Source of the DNA: Runella zeae DSM 19591
Lineage (GTDB): Bacteria; Bacteroidota; Bacteroidia; Cytophagales; Spirosomataceae
Length of the DNA: 64,000 nt
Assembly (NCBI RefSeq): GCF_000423565.1
Contig: NZ_KE384036.1
Span: 310,001-374,000, forward strand
Direction: 5' to 3'
Position 1 is the stretch's first letter. Each line of letters begins with the position of its first letter. The notes below the pieces were generated by a model. It saw nothing but the letters and a program-made list of their open reading frames with translations, had not been told where the DNA came from and ran no database searches. Below, in pieces: positions 34,492 through 44,200 of the stretch. Made by a program: the position numbers and the translations under genes.

Positions 34492-34580
34492 ATCAAGGGA
34501 ACTGTTTTATACAAAAATAGTTTTTTGGCTTCGGCAAAAAAAGCACAACGGCATCCTTTTTAGAGGCATTCAAAGCTAAC

Positions 34581-34612
34581 TTTGCTTCAATAAATCATAA
34601 GCCCTACCTTTG
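34581..34612 (+). promoter_or_regulatory. Candidate Bacteroidota promoter of the cyclophilin gene
   Basis: TTTG at 34581-34584, a 20-bp spacer and TACCTTTG at 34605-34612 fit the -33/-7 consensus very well. The gene starts 80 bp downstream. Confidence 0.6.
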
Positions 34613-34691
34613 CCGAACTAAGTAAATTTAGATTTGGTTATCTGGTTCACTAGTATTTATTTGAAAAAAACAATCAAACTATATTTGGAAT

Positions 34692-35138
34692 ATGCTTAAA
34701 GCAGAAATGATTACCGAAAAAGGGACCATGCTGATTGAATTTTACGAAAAGGATGCCCCTAATACCGTTGCCAATTTTGTCAATTTATCTAAAAGTGGCT
34801 TTTATGATGGTCTTACTTTTCACCGAGTGATTCCAGATTTCGTCATTCAAGGAGGATGCCCTGAAGGTACAGGGCGTGGTGGCCCAGGCTATCATATCAA
34901 ATGTGAACTTACCGGCGGTAATCAATACCACGACCGTGGTGTACTTTCAATGGCTCACGCCGGCCGTGATACTGGCGGTTCTCAGTTTTTTATCTGCCAT
35001 AGCCGCAACAATACCGCCCACCTCGATCGCAAACATACCTGCTTTGGTAAAGTAGTAGAAGGTTTGGAGGTGATTGATGCGATTCGTCAGGGCAACAAAA
35101 TCCTCAAAATCAACATCATCGAAGAACAAGAAGCTTAA
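34692..35138 (+). CDS. Cyclophilin-type peptidyl-prolyl cis-trans isomerase
   Basis: A 148-residue compact cytoplasmic cyclophilin. Core motifs are [36 protein letters not shown] and [20 protein letters not shown], with the catalytic arginine in FHRV. No signal peptide is present, unlike the second cyclophilin at 46792. A second ATG at 34707 is an alternative start. It is followed after 3 bp by osmC-like, suggesting co-expression. Confidence 0.95.
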   Translation: MLKAEMITEKGTMLIEFYEKDAPNTVANFVNLSKSGFYDGLTFHRVIPDFVIQGGCPEGTGRGGPGYHIKCELTGGNQYHDRGVLSMAHAGRDTGGSQFFICHSRNNTAHLDRKHTCFGKVVEGLEVIDAIRQGNKILKINIIEEQEA

Positions 35139-35141
35139 AAT

Positions 35142-35564
35142 ATGAAAGTAGAACTAGTGCGCGTAGATGATGGGTTTCATTTCGAAGCCCGAGGCTCCTC
35201 TGAGGCCATTGTACACACGGATGCTTCTCCCAATATAGGTGGACAAAACGCAGGTGTACGCCCTATGGAACTACTGCTGATGGGTTTGGGAAGTTGCTCA
35301 GCGATTGATGTAGTACTGGTTTTGAAAAAACAACGTCAAGAAATTCTTGATTTCCGCATATCGGTAGAAGGCGAACGTGTCAAAGAAGAAGACACTGAGC
35401 GCTCGCCCTTTCGTAATGTCAAAATCCATTATTTTTTCAAAGGAAATCTGGACCCTGCCAAAGTAGAAAGGGCCGTGAAGCTTTCGATGGAAAAATACTG
35501 CTCCGCTACGGCGCAGTTTGAACCGTTGGCTCAGATTACCCACGAAATTACGATTGAAGCCTAA
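35142..35564 (+). CDS. OsmC family peroxiredoxin-like protein
   Basis: A 140-residue OsmC/Ohr-type protein. The two redox cysteines are C52 in LGSCSAIDVV and C120 in MEKYCSATAQF, the usual spacing for hydroperoxide reduction. RPMELLLMGLGSC is a family hallmark. It belongs to the YhfA/OsmC branch rather than Ohr by its short N-terminus. It lies 3 bp after the cyclophilin stop. Confidence 0.92.
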   Translation: MKVELVRVDDGFHFEARGSSEAIVHTDASPNIGGQNAGVRPMELLLMGLGSCSAIDVVLVLKKQRQEILDFRISVEGERVKEEDTERSPFRNVKIHYFFKGNLDPAKVERAVKLSMEKYCSATAQFEPLAQITHEITIEA

Positions 35565-35605
35565 AGATAATCCCCCTTACTTTTGAAGATAAGGGGGATT
35601 ATCTT
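35564..35605. terminator. Bidirectional terminator, 17-bp hairpin
   Basis: AAAGATAATCCCCCTTA pairs perfectly with TAAGGGGGATTATCTTT around a loop of about 10 bases. Placed between two convergent genes and A/T flanked on both sides, it can end both transcripts. Confidence 0.88.
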
Positions 35606-35627
35606 TATTAGTACTTTAACTAGACCT

Positions 35628-36296
35628 TTACCACCAACGGTAAAACAAACCTGCACGAACATTAAAGGAGGAAGCATCTTTGACACCTTCGCCAGCTACC
35701 TCAAACGGTAAGTGCTGATAGGTAGCCCCCGCTTCTAAGCCAAATTTCCCATTTTTATTAAACAAGGCCCTGATACCAGCCCCTGCTTGTGCCACAAACC
35801 TAAAGCCATTGTCGCCGGTAGGGATAGTACCATAATAATTCGCTAATTCAGCAAAAGCTCCTCCTAAACCTACTTGCACATAAGGACGAATAGGGGCATT
35901 GACTTTGCCAATGTGGTAGCTACCCGTCACTACCAGCGGAATCGCCGACAAGGTGCGGGTTTGTACTGCTGATACATCCTGACTATCAAAATTATACAAC
36001 TGACGAGGTAGGCGATTTTTGAAGTATTGTGACCCTAACGAAACCCCTACGGAAAGGTTATTTTTAGGAAAAACGAAATCCATCAAAATAGAATAATTCC
36101 GCAAAGTGGATTTTTCCATATAATCCCCGAAGCTCCCCATCGGAAGCCCTAATCCGCCTGTCACCGAAATTCGATAGGTAGTGTAGCGTTCATAGGGCGA
36201 CTCACGCTTATAGAGCTGATCGCGGGTGATTACCTGTTGCGCAGAGGCCTCAATAAAGAAACCTGCCGCTATTATCAAACACAATATTTTTCTCAT
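35628..36296 (-). CDS. Outer-membrane beta-barrel protein (porin-like)
   Basis: A 222-residue secreted protein with signal peptide (MRKILCLIIAAGFFIEASAQ), then alternating strands rich in G and aromatic residues (VTGGLGLPMGSFGDY, VGVSLGSQYF, YVQVGLGGAFAEL, GLEAGATYQHLPF) and a C-terminal aromatic residue (YRWW). This fits the small 8-stranded OmpA/OmpX-like barrels with the outer-membrane beta-barrel domain. Function unknown. It lies downstream of the DUF4136 gene on the same strand. Confidence 0.85.
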   Translation of the reverse strand: MRKILCLIIAAGFFIEASAQQVITRDQLYKRESPYERYTTYRISVTGGLGLPMGSFGDYMEKSTLRNYSILMDFVFPKNNLSVGVSLGSQYFKNRLPRQLYNFDSQDVSAVQTRTLSAIPLVVTGSYHIGKVNAPIRPYVQVGLGGAFAELANYYGTIPTGDNGFRFVAQAGAGIRALFNKNGKFGLEAGATYQHLPFEVAGEGVKDASSFNVRAGLFYRWW

Positions 36297-36338
36297 TTTT
36301 TAGAATGCTGCTTTTAGCGAGTGTGGTTAATCAAAAAA

Positions 36339-36953
36339 TCAATTACGTTTTATATAGGTCGATTGGGCAAAGAGGCTATCTATAATCGAAAACAGGGCAT
36401 TTTCGTCAAATATACCATTGCCTCGAATCTGACCATTCCAGATTACGGTCGCTTGTTGGCTCGTGCCTGCATTTTTGAGATCGATGATTTCGACGTACCA
36501 ATAGGTCTCCGTAGATTGGTAGTAAGAATAGGTAGGTGGGTAATAAAAACCTCCTCCGTATCCCCAATAGCTGTTCCAAGGGTTGTAGTTGGCCACAAGT
36601 CCCGTTTGGGTTTCGCTAATCCGCATCACATTGACGCCCAAATCAGGCTTGGCGTCTTTCAAAATACGATTATAGCCCCGCTTTGTCATATTTTCGGCGA
36701 CTCTACTCAATACCCTAAAATCAAAGGCAGAAGTAGATACGCCCGAACGGTCGTTTTGAATTACAAATACGCTATCGGCCAAGCTAAAAGTAGCATAATT
36801 GTTAAAGTTGGCATTTTTATCGTAGTTCGTAATAAAAACTTGCGAATCTTCTAGGCTCAAATCTTGCAAGGGATCGGGCGTGCAAGAAAAACTCAATATG
36901 GCGACTACTAGCCCCAAAAAAAGGTTCAAAAACTTAACTTTCATCGTGTTCAA
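36339..36953 (-). CDS. DUF4136-family lipoprotein
   Basis: A 204-residue lipoprotein: the signal ends at a lipobox LSFSC (about C24). The mature part contains YDKNANFNNYATFSLADS and GYNRILKDAKPDLGVNVM, typical of DUF4136, followed by a Tyr/Gly-rich stretch (WGYGGGFYYPPTYSYY) and VEIIDLKN. DUF4136 proteins are predicted envelope proteins of unknown role. The barrel gene follows 42 bp downstream. Confidence 0.87.
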   Translation of the reverse strand: MNTMKVKFLNLFLGLVVAILSFSCTPDPLQDLSLEDSQVFITNYDKNANFNNYATFSLADSVFVIQNDRSGVSTSAFDFRVLSRVAENMTKRGYNRILKDAKPDLGVNVMRISETQTGLVANYNPWNSYWGYGGGFYYPPTYSYYQSTETYWYVEIIDLKNAGTSQQATVIWNGQIRGNGIFDENALFSIIDSLFAQSTYIKRN

Positions 36954-37016
36954 GTGTTAATTAGAATGTGTGTTTTACTATAACGAAATTTTCCTCAAAA
37001 TCATTTTATTGTTTTC

Positions 37017-37934
37017 ATGCTCAAAATTGCCTACGCTCCTTTATATTGTCATCCTCTACCAAAAGGTCCTCATGGCGAACCACACCGCTTTCCGATGCTC
37101 AAATACGAGCTCATTCCCGAACAGCTTATGTATGAAGGAACTTGTACTAAAGAACATTTTTTTGAGCCTGCTGAGTTGGACGAACGCTGGATTTTGGGAG
37201 TTCACACACAAACATACTGGGAAGACTTAAAGTATCTAAGAATTTCGGATAAAATGATTCGTCGGATTGGATTTCCGCTTTCGTCGGAGCTTGTCAAACG
37301 CGAAACGCGTATCGCCCAAGGTACTATCGAATGTACACATTTTGCTCAAAAAAACGGAATTTCGATGAATGTTGCCGGCGGAACTCACCATGCTTTTGCC
37401 GACCGAGGAGAAGGTTTTTGCTTACTCAATGATGTGGCTATCGCCGCTCATTATTTGTTAGAAACCAAACAAGCTCATAAGATTTTGGTGATTGATTTGG
37501 ACGTGCATCAAGGCAATGGCACGGCGGCTATTTTCCAAAACGAAGAGCGCGTTTTTACTTTTTCGATGCACGGCAAAGACAATTATCCTTTGCACAAAGA
37601 AACCTCTGACCTTGATATTGAATTGCTTACAGGCACCAACGACCAAACTTACTTAGACCTATTAACCACTACTTTACCAAACCTATTTGACCAACAAAAC
37701 CCAGATTTTGCTTTTTATATTTCAGGAGTTGATATTTTAGAGACTGATAAATTAGGACACCTCAAGGTCTCTCTTAGTGGCTGTCGCCAACGCGATCAAT
37801 TTGTATTTGAGCAATGTCGCCAACACAACATCCCTGTGGTGGTTTCGATGGGGGGAGGTTATTCACCGCGTTTGGCCGATATTGTTGAAGCGCATTGTAA
37901 CACTTACCGAGTAGCTCAGGAGATTTATTTTTAA
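37017..37934 (+). CDS. Histone-deacetylase-family zinc hydrolase (acetoin utilisation AcuC/HDAC-like)
   Basis: A 305-residue deacetylase of the arginase/HDAC fold. The catalytic histidine pair is H124/H125 in GGTHHAF, the zinc ligands are D162 and H164 in DLDVHQGNG and D239 in SGVDILETD, and the C-terminal glycine loop is SMGGGYSPR. Bacterial homologues deacetylate polyamines or lysines; the substrate is not shown. It is divergent from the DUF4136 gene over 63 bp. Confidence 0.93.
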   Translation: MLKIAYAPLYCHPLPKGPHGEPHRFPMLKYELIPEQLMYEGTCTKEHFFEPAELDERWILGVHTQTYWEDLKYLRISDKMIRRIGFPLSSELVKRETRIAQGTIECTHFAQKNGISMNVAGGTHHAFADRGEGFCLLNDVAIAAHYLLETKQAHKILVIDLDVHQGNGTAAIFQNEERVFTFSMHGKDNYPLHKETSDLDIELLTGTNDQTYLDLLTTTLPNLFDQQNPDFAFYISGVDILETDKLGHLKVSLSGCRQRDQFVFEQCRQHNIPVVVSMGGGYSPRLADIVEAHCNTYRVAQEIYF

Positions 37935-37943
37935 AATAAAAAT

Positions 37944-38040
37944 GTACGAGGTATAGACGTGTAGTACGAGGGATAGACGTGTAATACGAGGGATAGACAT
38001 GTAGTACGAGGGATAGACATGTAGTACGAGGGATAGACGT
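37944..38040. repeat. 20-bp minisatellite, about 5 copies
   Basis: Five head-to-tail copies of a 20-bp unit (GTACGAGGGATAGACGTGTA) start at 37944, 37964, 37984, 38004 and 38024, with single-base variants (gggatag/ggtatag, acgt/acat); the last is truncated by three bases. The array sits between the convergent deacetylase and feoB genes. A 7-bp dyad GTAAAGC/GCTTTAC at 38039-38066 overlaps its end and the feoB stop and may help termination. Confidence 0.93.
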
Positions 38041-38062
38041 AAAGCCTATCCCTACGGGCGCT

Positions 38063-40183
38063 TTACCTCAGTAGTTGATACGTCAAAAATGCTAATCCAT
38101 AGGCTAAAACTGTCATGTAAGCCAACTGAATGAGGGGCCATTTCCAGCCATGCGTTTCGCGATATACCGTAGCAATCGTACTCATGCACATCATGGCAAA
38201 TACGTAAAAAATCAACAGCGAAAAAGCCAAAGCAGGAGTGTACATCGGCTTACCTGTTTTGGGATTAATCTCGGCCCGCATTCGGGCTTTGATGGTGCCG
38301 TTGTCTTCATCGGCCTCGCTCCCAATGCTATAAATAGTACTCATCGTCCCCACAAACACCTCGCGTGCGGCAAAAGAAGCCAGTAGCGCAATGCCTATTT
38401 TCCAGTCATATCCAAGAGGAGCTATGGCGGGTTCGATAAATTTCCCAAAATGCCCCGCATACGAATTTTCAAGTTTTTGAGCCGCAATCGCATTGTCCAA
38501 TTCCGTTCCTTGTAGCATTGGTTTTTCTTGTTTTACCTGCTCTTCAGCTTTTTCAATGCTATCGCCCGGGCCATAAGTAGCCAATACCCACAAGATAATC
38601 GAAATAGCTACGATGATTTTTCCGGCCTCTGTCACAAAAGACTTGACACTATCCCACACTGCCAAGCCTACATGATACCAACGTGGTACTTTATAAGTAG
38701 GCATTTCCATCACAAAATACCCTTTCTCGGTATTGGCAACCCAGCCTTTTATGACCCAAGCCGACAATAAAGCACTCAACAACCCCAACAAATACAAACC
38801 CATCAATGTAAGACCTTGTAGCGTAAAAAAGCCCAAAACTGGCGTAGCAGGTACGACCAAGGCTATCAAAATGGTAAAAATAGGTAAACGCGCCGAACAG
38901 CTCATCAAAGGCGTGACCAAAATGGTAAGCAAACGCTCTTTACGATTACCGATACTTCGGGCCGACATAATGGCCGGAACCGCACACGCCACACCCGAAA
39001 TCAGCGGCACAACACTTTTGCCATTCAACCCAAAACGCCTCATGAGTTTATCCATAATCACCATCACCCTCGCCATATAACCCGACTCTTCTAAAAGAGC
39101 TACCAACAAAAACAAAAAGGCGATTTGAGGAATAAAAATCACGACGCCTCCAATTCCCGCCACCAAGCCGTCCGTAAGCAAATCAGTAACTAAACCCGGT
39201 GGTAAGGTTTCTTTAAGCCAATCATTGAAGGAGGCTATTCCTGCATCAATCATATCCATGGGATACGAAGCCAGCGTAAATACGGCTTGAAAAATCGTTA
39301 ACAACACCAAAAAAAAGACGGCGTATCCCCAAAATGGATGTAGCAATATATTGTCTAATCTTTGGGTCCATAGGGGTTTTACCAGAAAATTGTCGGTCGT
39401 TTTTACCGACTCTTTTACCAATCCATCAATCACAGCATAGCGGTGCATGGTTTCGGCGGCTTGAAAGCCACTCTCTTTGAAATCATGCTTCTCTATCAAT
39501 TTGTCGAATCCGACGCGTTTTTCGGGTGATAAAAATGAAAAAATATCATGTTGCTGTACATAATGAAGCGCCAAATAATTGTTTGACAATTGGCTGCCTT
39601 TTTTTACTTCATCTATCAAGCCCGGAAACTGTTCTGCGGGATCAAAATAATATTTCTGAAGATTCTTGGGTTTTTCTAAGGTTTGGACAATAGCCTTTTT
39701 GAGATTATCAAGCCCTTCGCCGACCCGAGCATTGATACGAACCACTGCCACGCCTAGCTTCATTGCCAGCTTTACGGCATTGATTTGCAGGTTTTTGTCT
39801 TCTGCTACGTCAAGCATATTCAACGCCAACACCACAGGTAGTCCAAGGTCAGCTACCTGCGTAAAAAGCAGCAAGTTCCGCTTGAGGTTTGATGCATCGG
39901 CTACTACTACCACTACATCAGGATAATCTTCATGATGGGGATTAGCCAAAATATCAATCACCACCCGCTCATCAAGTGCTTTAGGATAAAGGCTATATAG
40001 CCCAGGTAGGTCAACCACCGTCGCTTCGGTTTGCCCTTCCAACATCAACGGCCCCGATTTTTTCTCGACCGTTACACTTGGGAAATTACCTACTTTTTGG
40101 CGTAAGCCAGTAAGCTGATTAAATAACGAAGATTTGCCACTATTGGGATTTCCAATAAGGGCAATGATAGGTGTCTTTTTCAA
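38063..40183 (-). CDS. feoB: Ferrous iron transporter B
   Basis: FeoB imports Fe(II) across the inner membrane. The N-terminal G domain has IALIGNPNSGKSSLFN, the Thr-containing switch (VGNFPSVTVEK) and DLPGLYSL. The membrane part has two gate repeats (LISGVACAVPAIMSARS and the C-terminal ASFAAREVFVGTM). A C-terminal helical domain ends the protein. The frame is open upstream to an ATG at 40246 that overlaps feoA by 58 bp. The TTG at 40183, 6 bp after the feoA stop and just before the G domain, is the better start. Operon order is feoA-feoB. Confidence 0.95.
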   Translation of the reverse strand: MKKTPIIALIGNPNSGKSSLFNQLTGLRQKVGNFPSVTVEKKSGPLMLEGQTEATVVDLPGLYSLYPKALDERVVIDILANPHHEDYPDVVVVVADASNLKRNLLLFTQVADLGLPVVLALNMLDVAEDKNLQINAVKLAMKLGVAVVRINARVGEGLDNLKKAIVQTLEKPKNLQKYYFDPAEQFPGLIDEVKKGSQLSNNYLALHYVQQHDIFSFLSPEKRVGFDKLIEKHDFKESGFQAAETMHRYAVIDGLVKESVKTTDNFLVKPLWTQRLDNILLHPFWGYAVFFLVLLTIFQAVFTLASYPMDMIDAGIASFNDWLKETLPPGLVTDLLTDGLVAGIGGVVIFIPQIAFLFLLVALLEESGYMARVMVIMDKLMRRFGLNGKSVVPLISGVACAVPAIMSARSIGNRKERLLTILVTPLMSCSARLPIFTILIALVVPATPVLGFFTLQGLTLMGLYLLGLLSALLSAWVIKGWVANTEKGYFVMEMPTYKVPRWYHVGLAVWDSVKSFVTEAGKIIVAISIILWVLATYGPGDSIEKAEEQVKQEKPMLQGTELDNAIAAQKLENSYAGHFGKFIEPAIAPLGYDWKIGIALLASFAAREVFVGTMSTIYSIGSEADEDNGTIKARMRAEINPKTGKPMYTPALAFSLLIFYVFAMMCMSTIATVYRETHGWKWPLIQLAYMTVLAYGLAFLTYQLLR

Positions 40184-40188
40184 AATAG

Positions 40189-40416
40189 TCAGATGCTTTC
40201 TTCTACCAAAACCGTTGCTGCTTCTTCTTTGCGCATGGCCAAACAATAGCCATTTACCTGAATACCAAGAGGGTCGCCCAAGGGAGCAATAAAATCAAGC
40301 ATTACTTCACTTCCCGGCAAACATCCCATCTCAAGTAATTTCAACGACAAATCCACCTGTTGAAATTCTTTCACAAAAGCCCTCTCTCCTATCTTCAAAT
40401 CAGCAATGGTTTTCAT
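40189..40416 (-). CDS. feoA: Ferrous iron transport protein A
   Basis: A 75-residue SH3-like FeoA. It begins MKTIADLKIGERAFVKEF and contains LLEMGCLPGSEVMLDFIAPLG, PLGIQVNGYCLAMRKEEA, the standard FeoA order. It is the cytoplasmic partner of FeoB and immediately precedes feoB. Fur regulation would be expected; I could not mark a clear Fur box. Confidence 0.93.
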   Translation of the reverse strand: MKTIADLKIGERAFVKEFQQVDLSLKLLEMGCLPGSEVMLDFIAPLGDPLGIQVNGYCLAMRKEEAATVLVEESI

Positions 40417-40718
40417 AAGTTATTAGGTATTTCTTCTCGATAGGTTTATTATTCTAGTATCTTTCAACAATAATTTCTACTAGAACGCCCAATCTATTTA
40501 GATTGAGTTTAAATAAAACACTTACAAAGTAACATCTCTAAGACTACAATTTCAAATGATAGGTATCATCCTTTTAAAATAAAAAAAGTAAGCATCTATA
40601 TTTCAATCAGTTATACCAACCATTATCTATTCTAATTCTAAATTTTGGCAAAGCCGAACCAATTGTGTGGATTGTTGGTATCATTCAATGTATTTTTGAT
40701 TGATAACTTCATTCTTCC
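40417..40718. promoter_or_regulatory. Divergent intergenic region, feoA / metal-efflux cluster
   Basis: A 302-bp AT-rich gap between divergent metal import and export genes. A weak dyad TGATA-GG-TATCA near 40556-40568 is the only symmetry noticed. No confident promoter or Fur box. Confidence 0.35.
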
Positions 40719-41099
40719 ATGAAAGTTTTGGTGGCATACTGTTTGGCGTGTATCGTGCTGGTGCAAAGTCTCCTTCCTCGGACGGCGACCGACCTCCTGC
40801 ACTCTCCAGAAGTATGGGCCCACTTCAAAGAGCACAAGCAAGAAACCCCTGCGCCGCTCAGTTTTTGGGAGTTTTTGTGGATGCATTACTCTGCCGACTC
40901 CACACATACCAAACAAACCAAACATCATCTTCCTAGCATGGATGCTAATGGCATGGCGGGACTTTGTGTACTTCCTATTGCTATCTTATCTTTTGAAAGT
41001 AATATTCCCGTTTTCTTTTCTAAAGAAGCCAACTTTCAGTGGCTTAATTCTTACGCCTTTCTCTCTTTCAAGGCGCTTATTTGCCCACCCCGAGCTTAG
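40719..41099 (+). CDS. Small secreted/membrane-anchored His-rich protein of the metal-efflux cluster
   Basis: A 126-residue protein. The N-terminus (MKVLVAYCLACIVLVQSLLP) looks like a signal peptide or anchor. The body has many histidines (HSPEVWAHFKEH, MHYSADSTHTKQTKHH) and a second hydrophobic stretch (GLCVLPIAILSF). It precedes the CusA-type pump in the same direction, so a periplasmic metal-binding role is plausible but unproven. I do not recognise a named family. Confidence 0.7.
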   Translation: MKVLVAYCLACIVLVQSLLPRTATDLLHSPEVWAHFKEHKQETPAPLSFWEFLWMHYSADSTHTKQTKHHLPSMDANGMAGLCVLPIAILSFESNIPVFFSKEANFQWLNSYAFLSFKALICPPRA

Positions 41100-41205
41100 T
41101 CTCTTTTTCTTCATGGGATAATTGTGCCCATCTGATGCTTCTTTCAGCGGCATCTTCTTATTGATATTTCTCCTTTTTTCATTTTACTTATTACTAAAAT
41201 CAATC

Positions 41206-44200
41206 ATGATTGATTCGTTGATTCATTATAGTATCAAAAACAAACTCATTATTGGGTTGGCGATACTTACGCTCATCATTTGGGGCGGTTATTCGTTATC
41301 GCGTTTGCCGGTAGATGCCGTGCCCGACATTACCACCAATCAAGTACAAATCCTCACCCTTACACCTACTTTAGCGGCACAAGAAGTAGAGCAATTTGTG
41401 ACCACCCCTATTGAGCTATCTCTGGCCAATATCCCGGATGTAACCGAAATTCGCTCCGTTTCTAAGTTAGGGCTTTCGGTAGTGACGATTGTTTTTAAGG
41501 ATGATATTGACATCATACGAGGAAAACAATGGGTGGCCGAGCAACTCAAAATGGTAGAAGCCGAAATCCCTGCGGAGTTTGGCAAACCGATGATTGCTCC
41601 TCTTACTACAGGTCTCGGCGAAATCTATCAATATACGCTTGCCACCAAAGAAGGCTTTCATGACCGCTATGACCTTACTGAGCTAAGGACGATTCAGGAT
41701 TGGATTGTAAAACGACAATTGGTTGGGATAGAAGGAGTTATTGAAATCAGTAGTTTTGGCGGATTTGTCAAACAATACGAGGTCAGTGTCGACCCCGAAC
41801 GTCTTCGCGCTCACAATACCACACTACCAGAACTTTATGCCGCGCTTCAAAACAACAACGCCAATACAGGTGGCAGTTATATTGAGCGGGTCGGGCAGGC
41901 TCAATTTATCAGAGGCGAAGGTGTAGTGAAAAGCCTCAGCGATATTGAGCAAATTGTGGTTAAAAATAACAACGGAATTCCATTATTGGTACGCGATGTT
42001 GCTTCTGTGAGCTTTGGCCATGCCAATCGGTTTGGGGCACTCGTCAGAAATGGGGAAGGCGAGGCCGTAGGCGGGATAGTGCTCATGCTCAAAGGTGCCA
42101 ACTCGGCCAATACTGTCAATGCAGTAAAAGAGCGGGTAGCGCGTATTCAAAAAACCCTACCCGAAGGCATTGAGATTGTGCCTTTTATCGAACGTACCAA
42201 ACTTATCAACAAGACTATTTCTACCGTTACAGAAAATCTACTTCTGGGTGGGCTTATTGTGATTGTAGTATTGGTAATGCTCATGGGAAGTTTGAGGGCG
42301 GGTTTAGTAGCGGCTTCGGTGATTCCGCTAGCGATGCTGTTTACCATCGGAATGATGAATACCTTCGACATATCTGCCAATCTGATGTCGTTAGGAGCCA
42401 TTGATTTTGGGGTGATTGTGGATGGGGCGGTGATTATTGTAGAAGCCATTGTACACCGTTTTCAGGTATGGTACGAAGAAAACAAACAAAATAATGTAGA
42501 TGACCCCGCCGAACGTGACAATATGGTGTACGAAACCTCCAAACGCATTCGTACGTCAGCAGCTTTTGGCGAAATCATCATTTTGATGGTGTATTTACCT
42601 ATTTTATCGCTCGTAGGCATCGAAGGCAAGATGTTTAAGCCTATGGCGCTGACGGTGGGTTTTGCCATTTTAGGTGCTTTTATTTTGTCATTGACTTACG
42701 TACCAATGATGTCGTCGTTGGTAATGGGTCGAAACCTACACAAACATTGGACTTTTTCGGAGCGAGTACTTCAATGGCTTTATCGTCGCTACGAGCCCAT
42801 GATTCGTTGGGCACTCCGCTGGAAAAAAGCCACCTTGGGCATCACTGCTGCCCTTTTTGCCGTCGCCCTTTTGGTATTTTCTCAGCTCGGTGGGGAGTTT
42901 GTTCCTACGCTCGACGAAGGAGACCTTGCCATTGACTTCCGCACCGCTTCAGGTACTTCACTCACCGAAACCATCCATGCGGCCAATAAAGCCCACCAAA
43001 TTTTGAAAAAACACTTTCCCGAAATCCAGCAGATTGTAGGACGGGTGGGTGCTTCTGAAATCCCCACCGACCCCATGCCCATCGAAATGGTAGATCAGAT
43101 GATAAACATGAAAGATATTTCGGAATGGAAAAATGCGAAGAATCGCCAAGAAATGTCCGAAAAGATGGCAGATGTATTGGCCAAAGAGCTTCCGGGTACT
43201 AGCGTCGAAATGACTCAGCCTATTCAGATGCGTTTCAATGAGATGATTACGGGAGTGCGCTCGGATGTGGTCGTCAAATTGTTTGGCAATGATTTGGAAG
43301 TGCTATACGAACGCGCCAATGCCGCCGCCAAAATCATCGAAAAAGTGGAAGGAGTTGCGAGTGTGCGTGTGGAGCAAATCGTAGGTTTGCCGCAAATCAG
43401 TATCGCATACAACCGCGCCAAAATCGCCCAATACGGCCTTAACATTGCTGACCTTAATCGACTCATCAGAGCGGGTTTTGCGGGCGAGACCACGGGTACA
43501 GTGTATGAAGAAGAACGTCGTTTCGATCTCGTGGTACGCTTAGATTCGCTTCATCGGCAAGACATCGAAAACGTACGGCAATTGCTCGTACCCCTCCCCT
43601 CCGGCGGAACGGTGCCTTTGTCAGAAGTAGCTTTGGTGGATTTTCGTAAAGCACCGGCGCAGATTTCGCACGAGGAAACCCGCCGCCGTATCACCATTGG
43701 CATAGGTGTACTGAACCGGGATGTTGAAAGCGTAGTCAAGGATGTAAAACTTCAAATTGAGAAAAAAGTAGCTTTACCATCGGGTTATTTTTATACTTAC
43801 GGTGGCGCATTCGAAAACCTACAGCGTGCCAAAGAACGCCTTAGTTTTGCGGTACCTCTGGCCTTATTTCTAATTTTTGCTTTACTGTATTTTACCTTTC
43901 ATTCCCTCAAAGAGTCGTTGCTTATTTTCACGGCCGTACCAATGTCGGCTATTGGGGGCATTTTTGCCCTTTGGCTGCGCGATATGCCCTTTAGTATCTC
44001 GGCAGGCGTAGGATTTATTGCTTTGTTTGGCGTGGCGGTATTGAATGGAATTGTATTGATAAGTTATCTAAATGATTTAGAAAAGCAAGGTATTAGCGAT
44101 GTATATGATCGAATCATCAAAACCGTAGAAGTACGATTTCGGCCCGTGCTTATTACTGCTACCGTAGCATCGTTGGGCTTCTTGCCGATGGCTATTTCCA

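Noticed and set aside
36321-36854. 177-codon open frame on the plus strand
   Set aside because: Antisense to the DUF4136 lipoprotein gene, which has a clear lipobox and family motifs.
37944-38040. Possible CRISPR or iteron-type origin
   Set aside because: Copies are directly abutting with no spacers, and no replication protein or AT-rich unwinding context is nearby.
40556-40568. Fur box between feoA and the efflux cluster
   Set aside because: Only a 5-bp dyad; too weak to call a Fur site.
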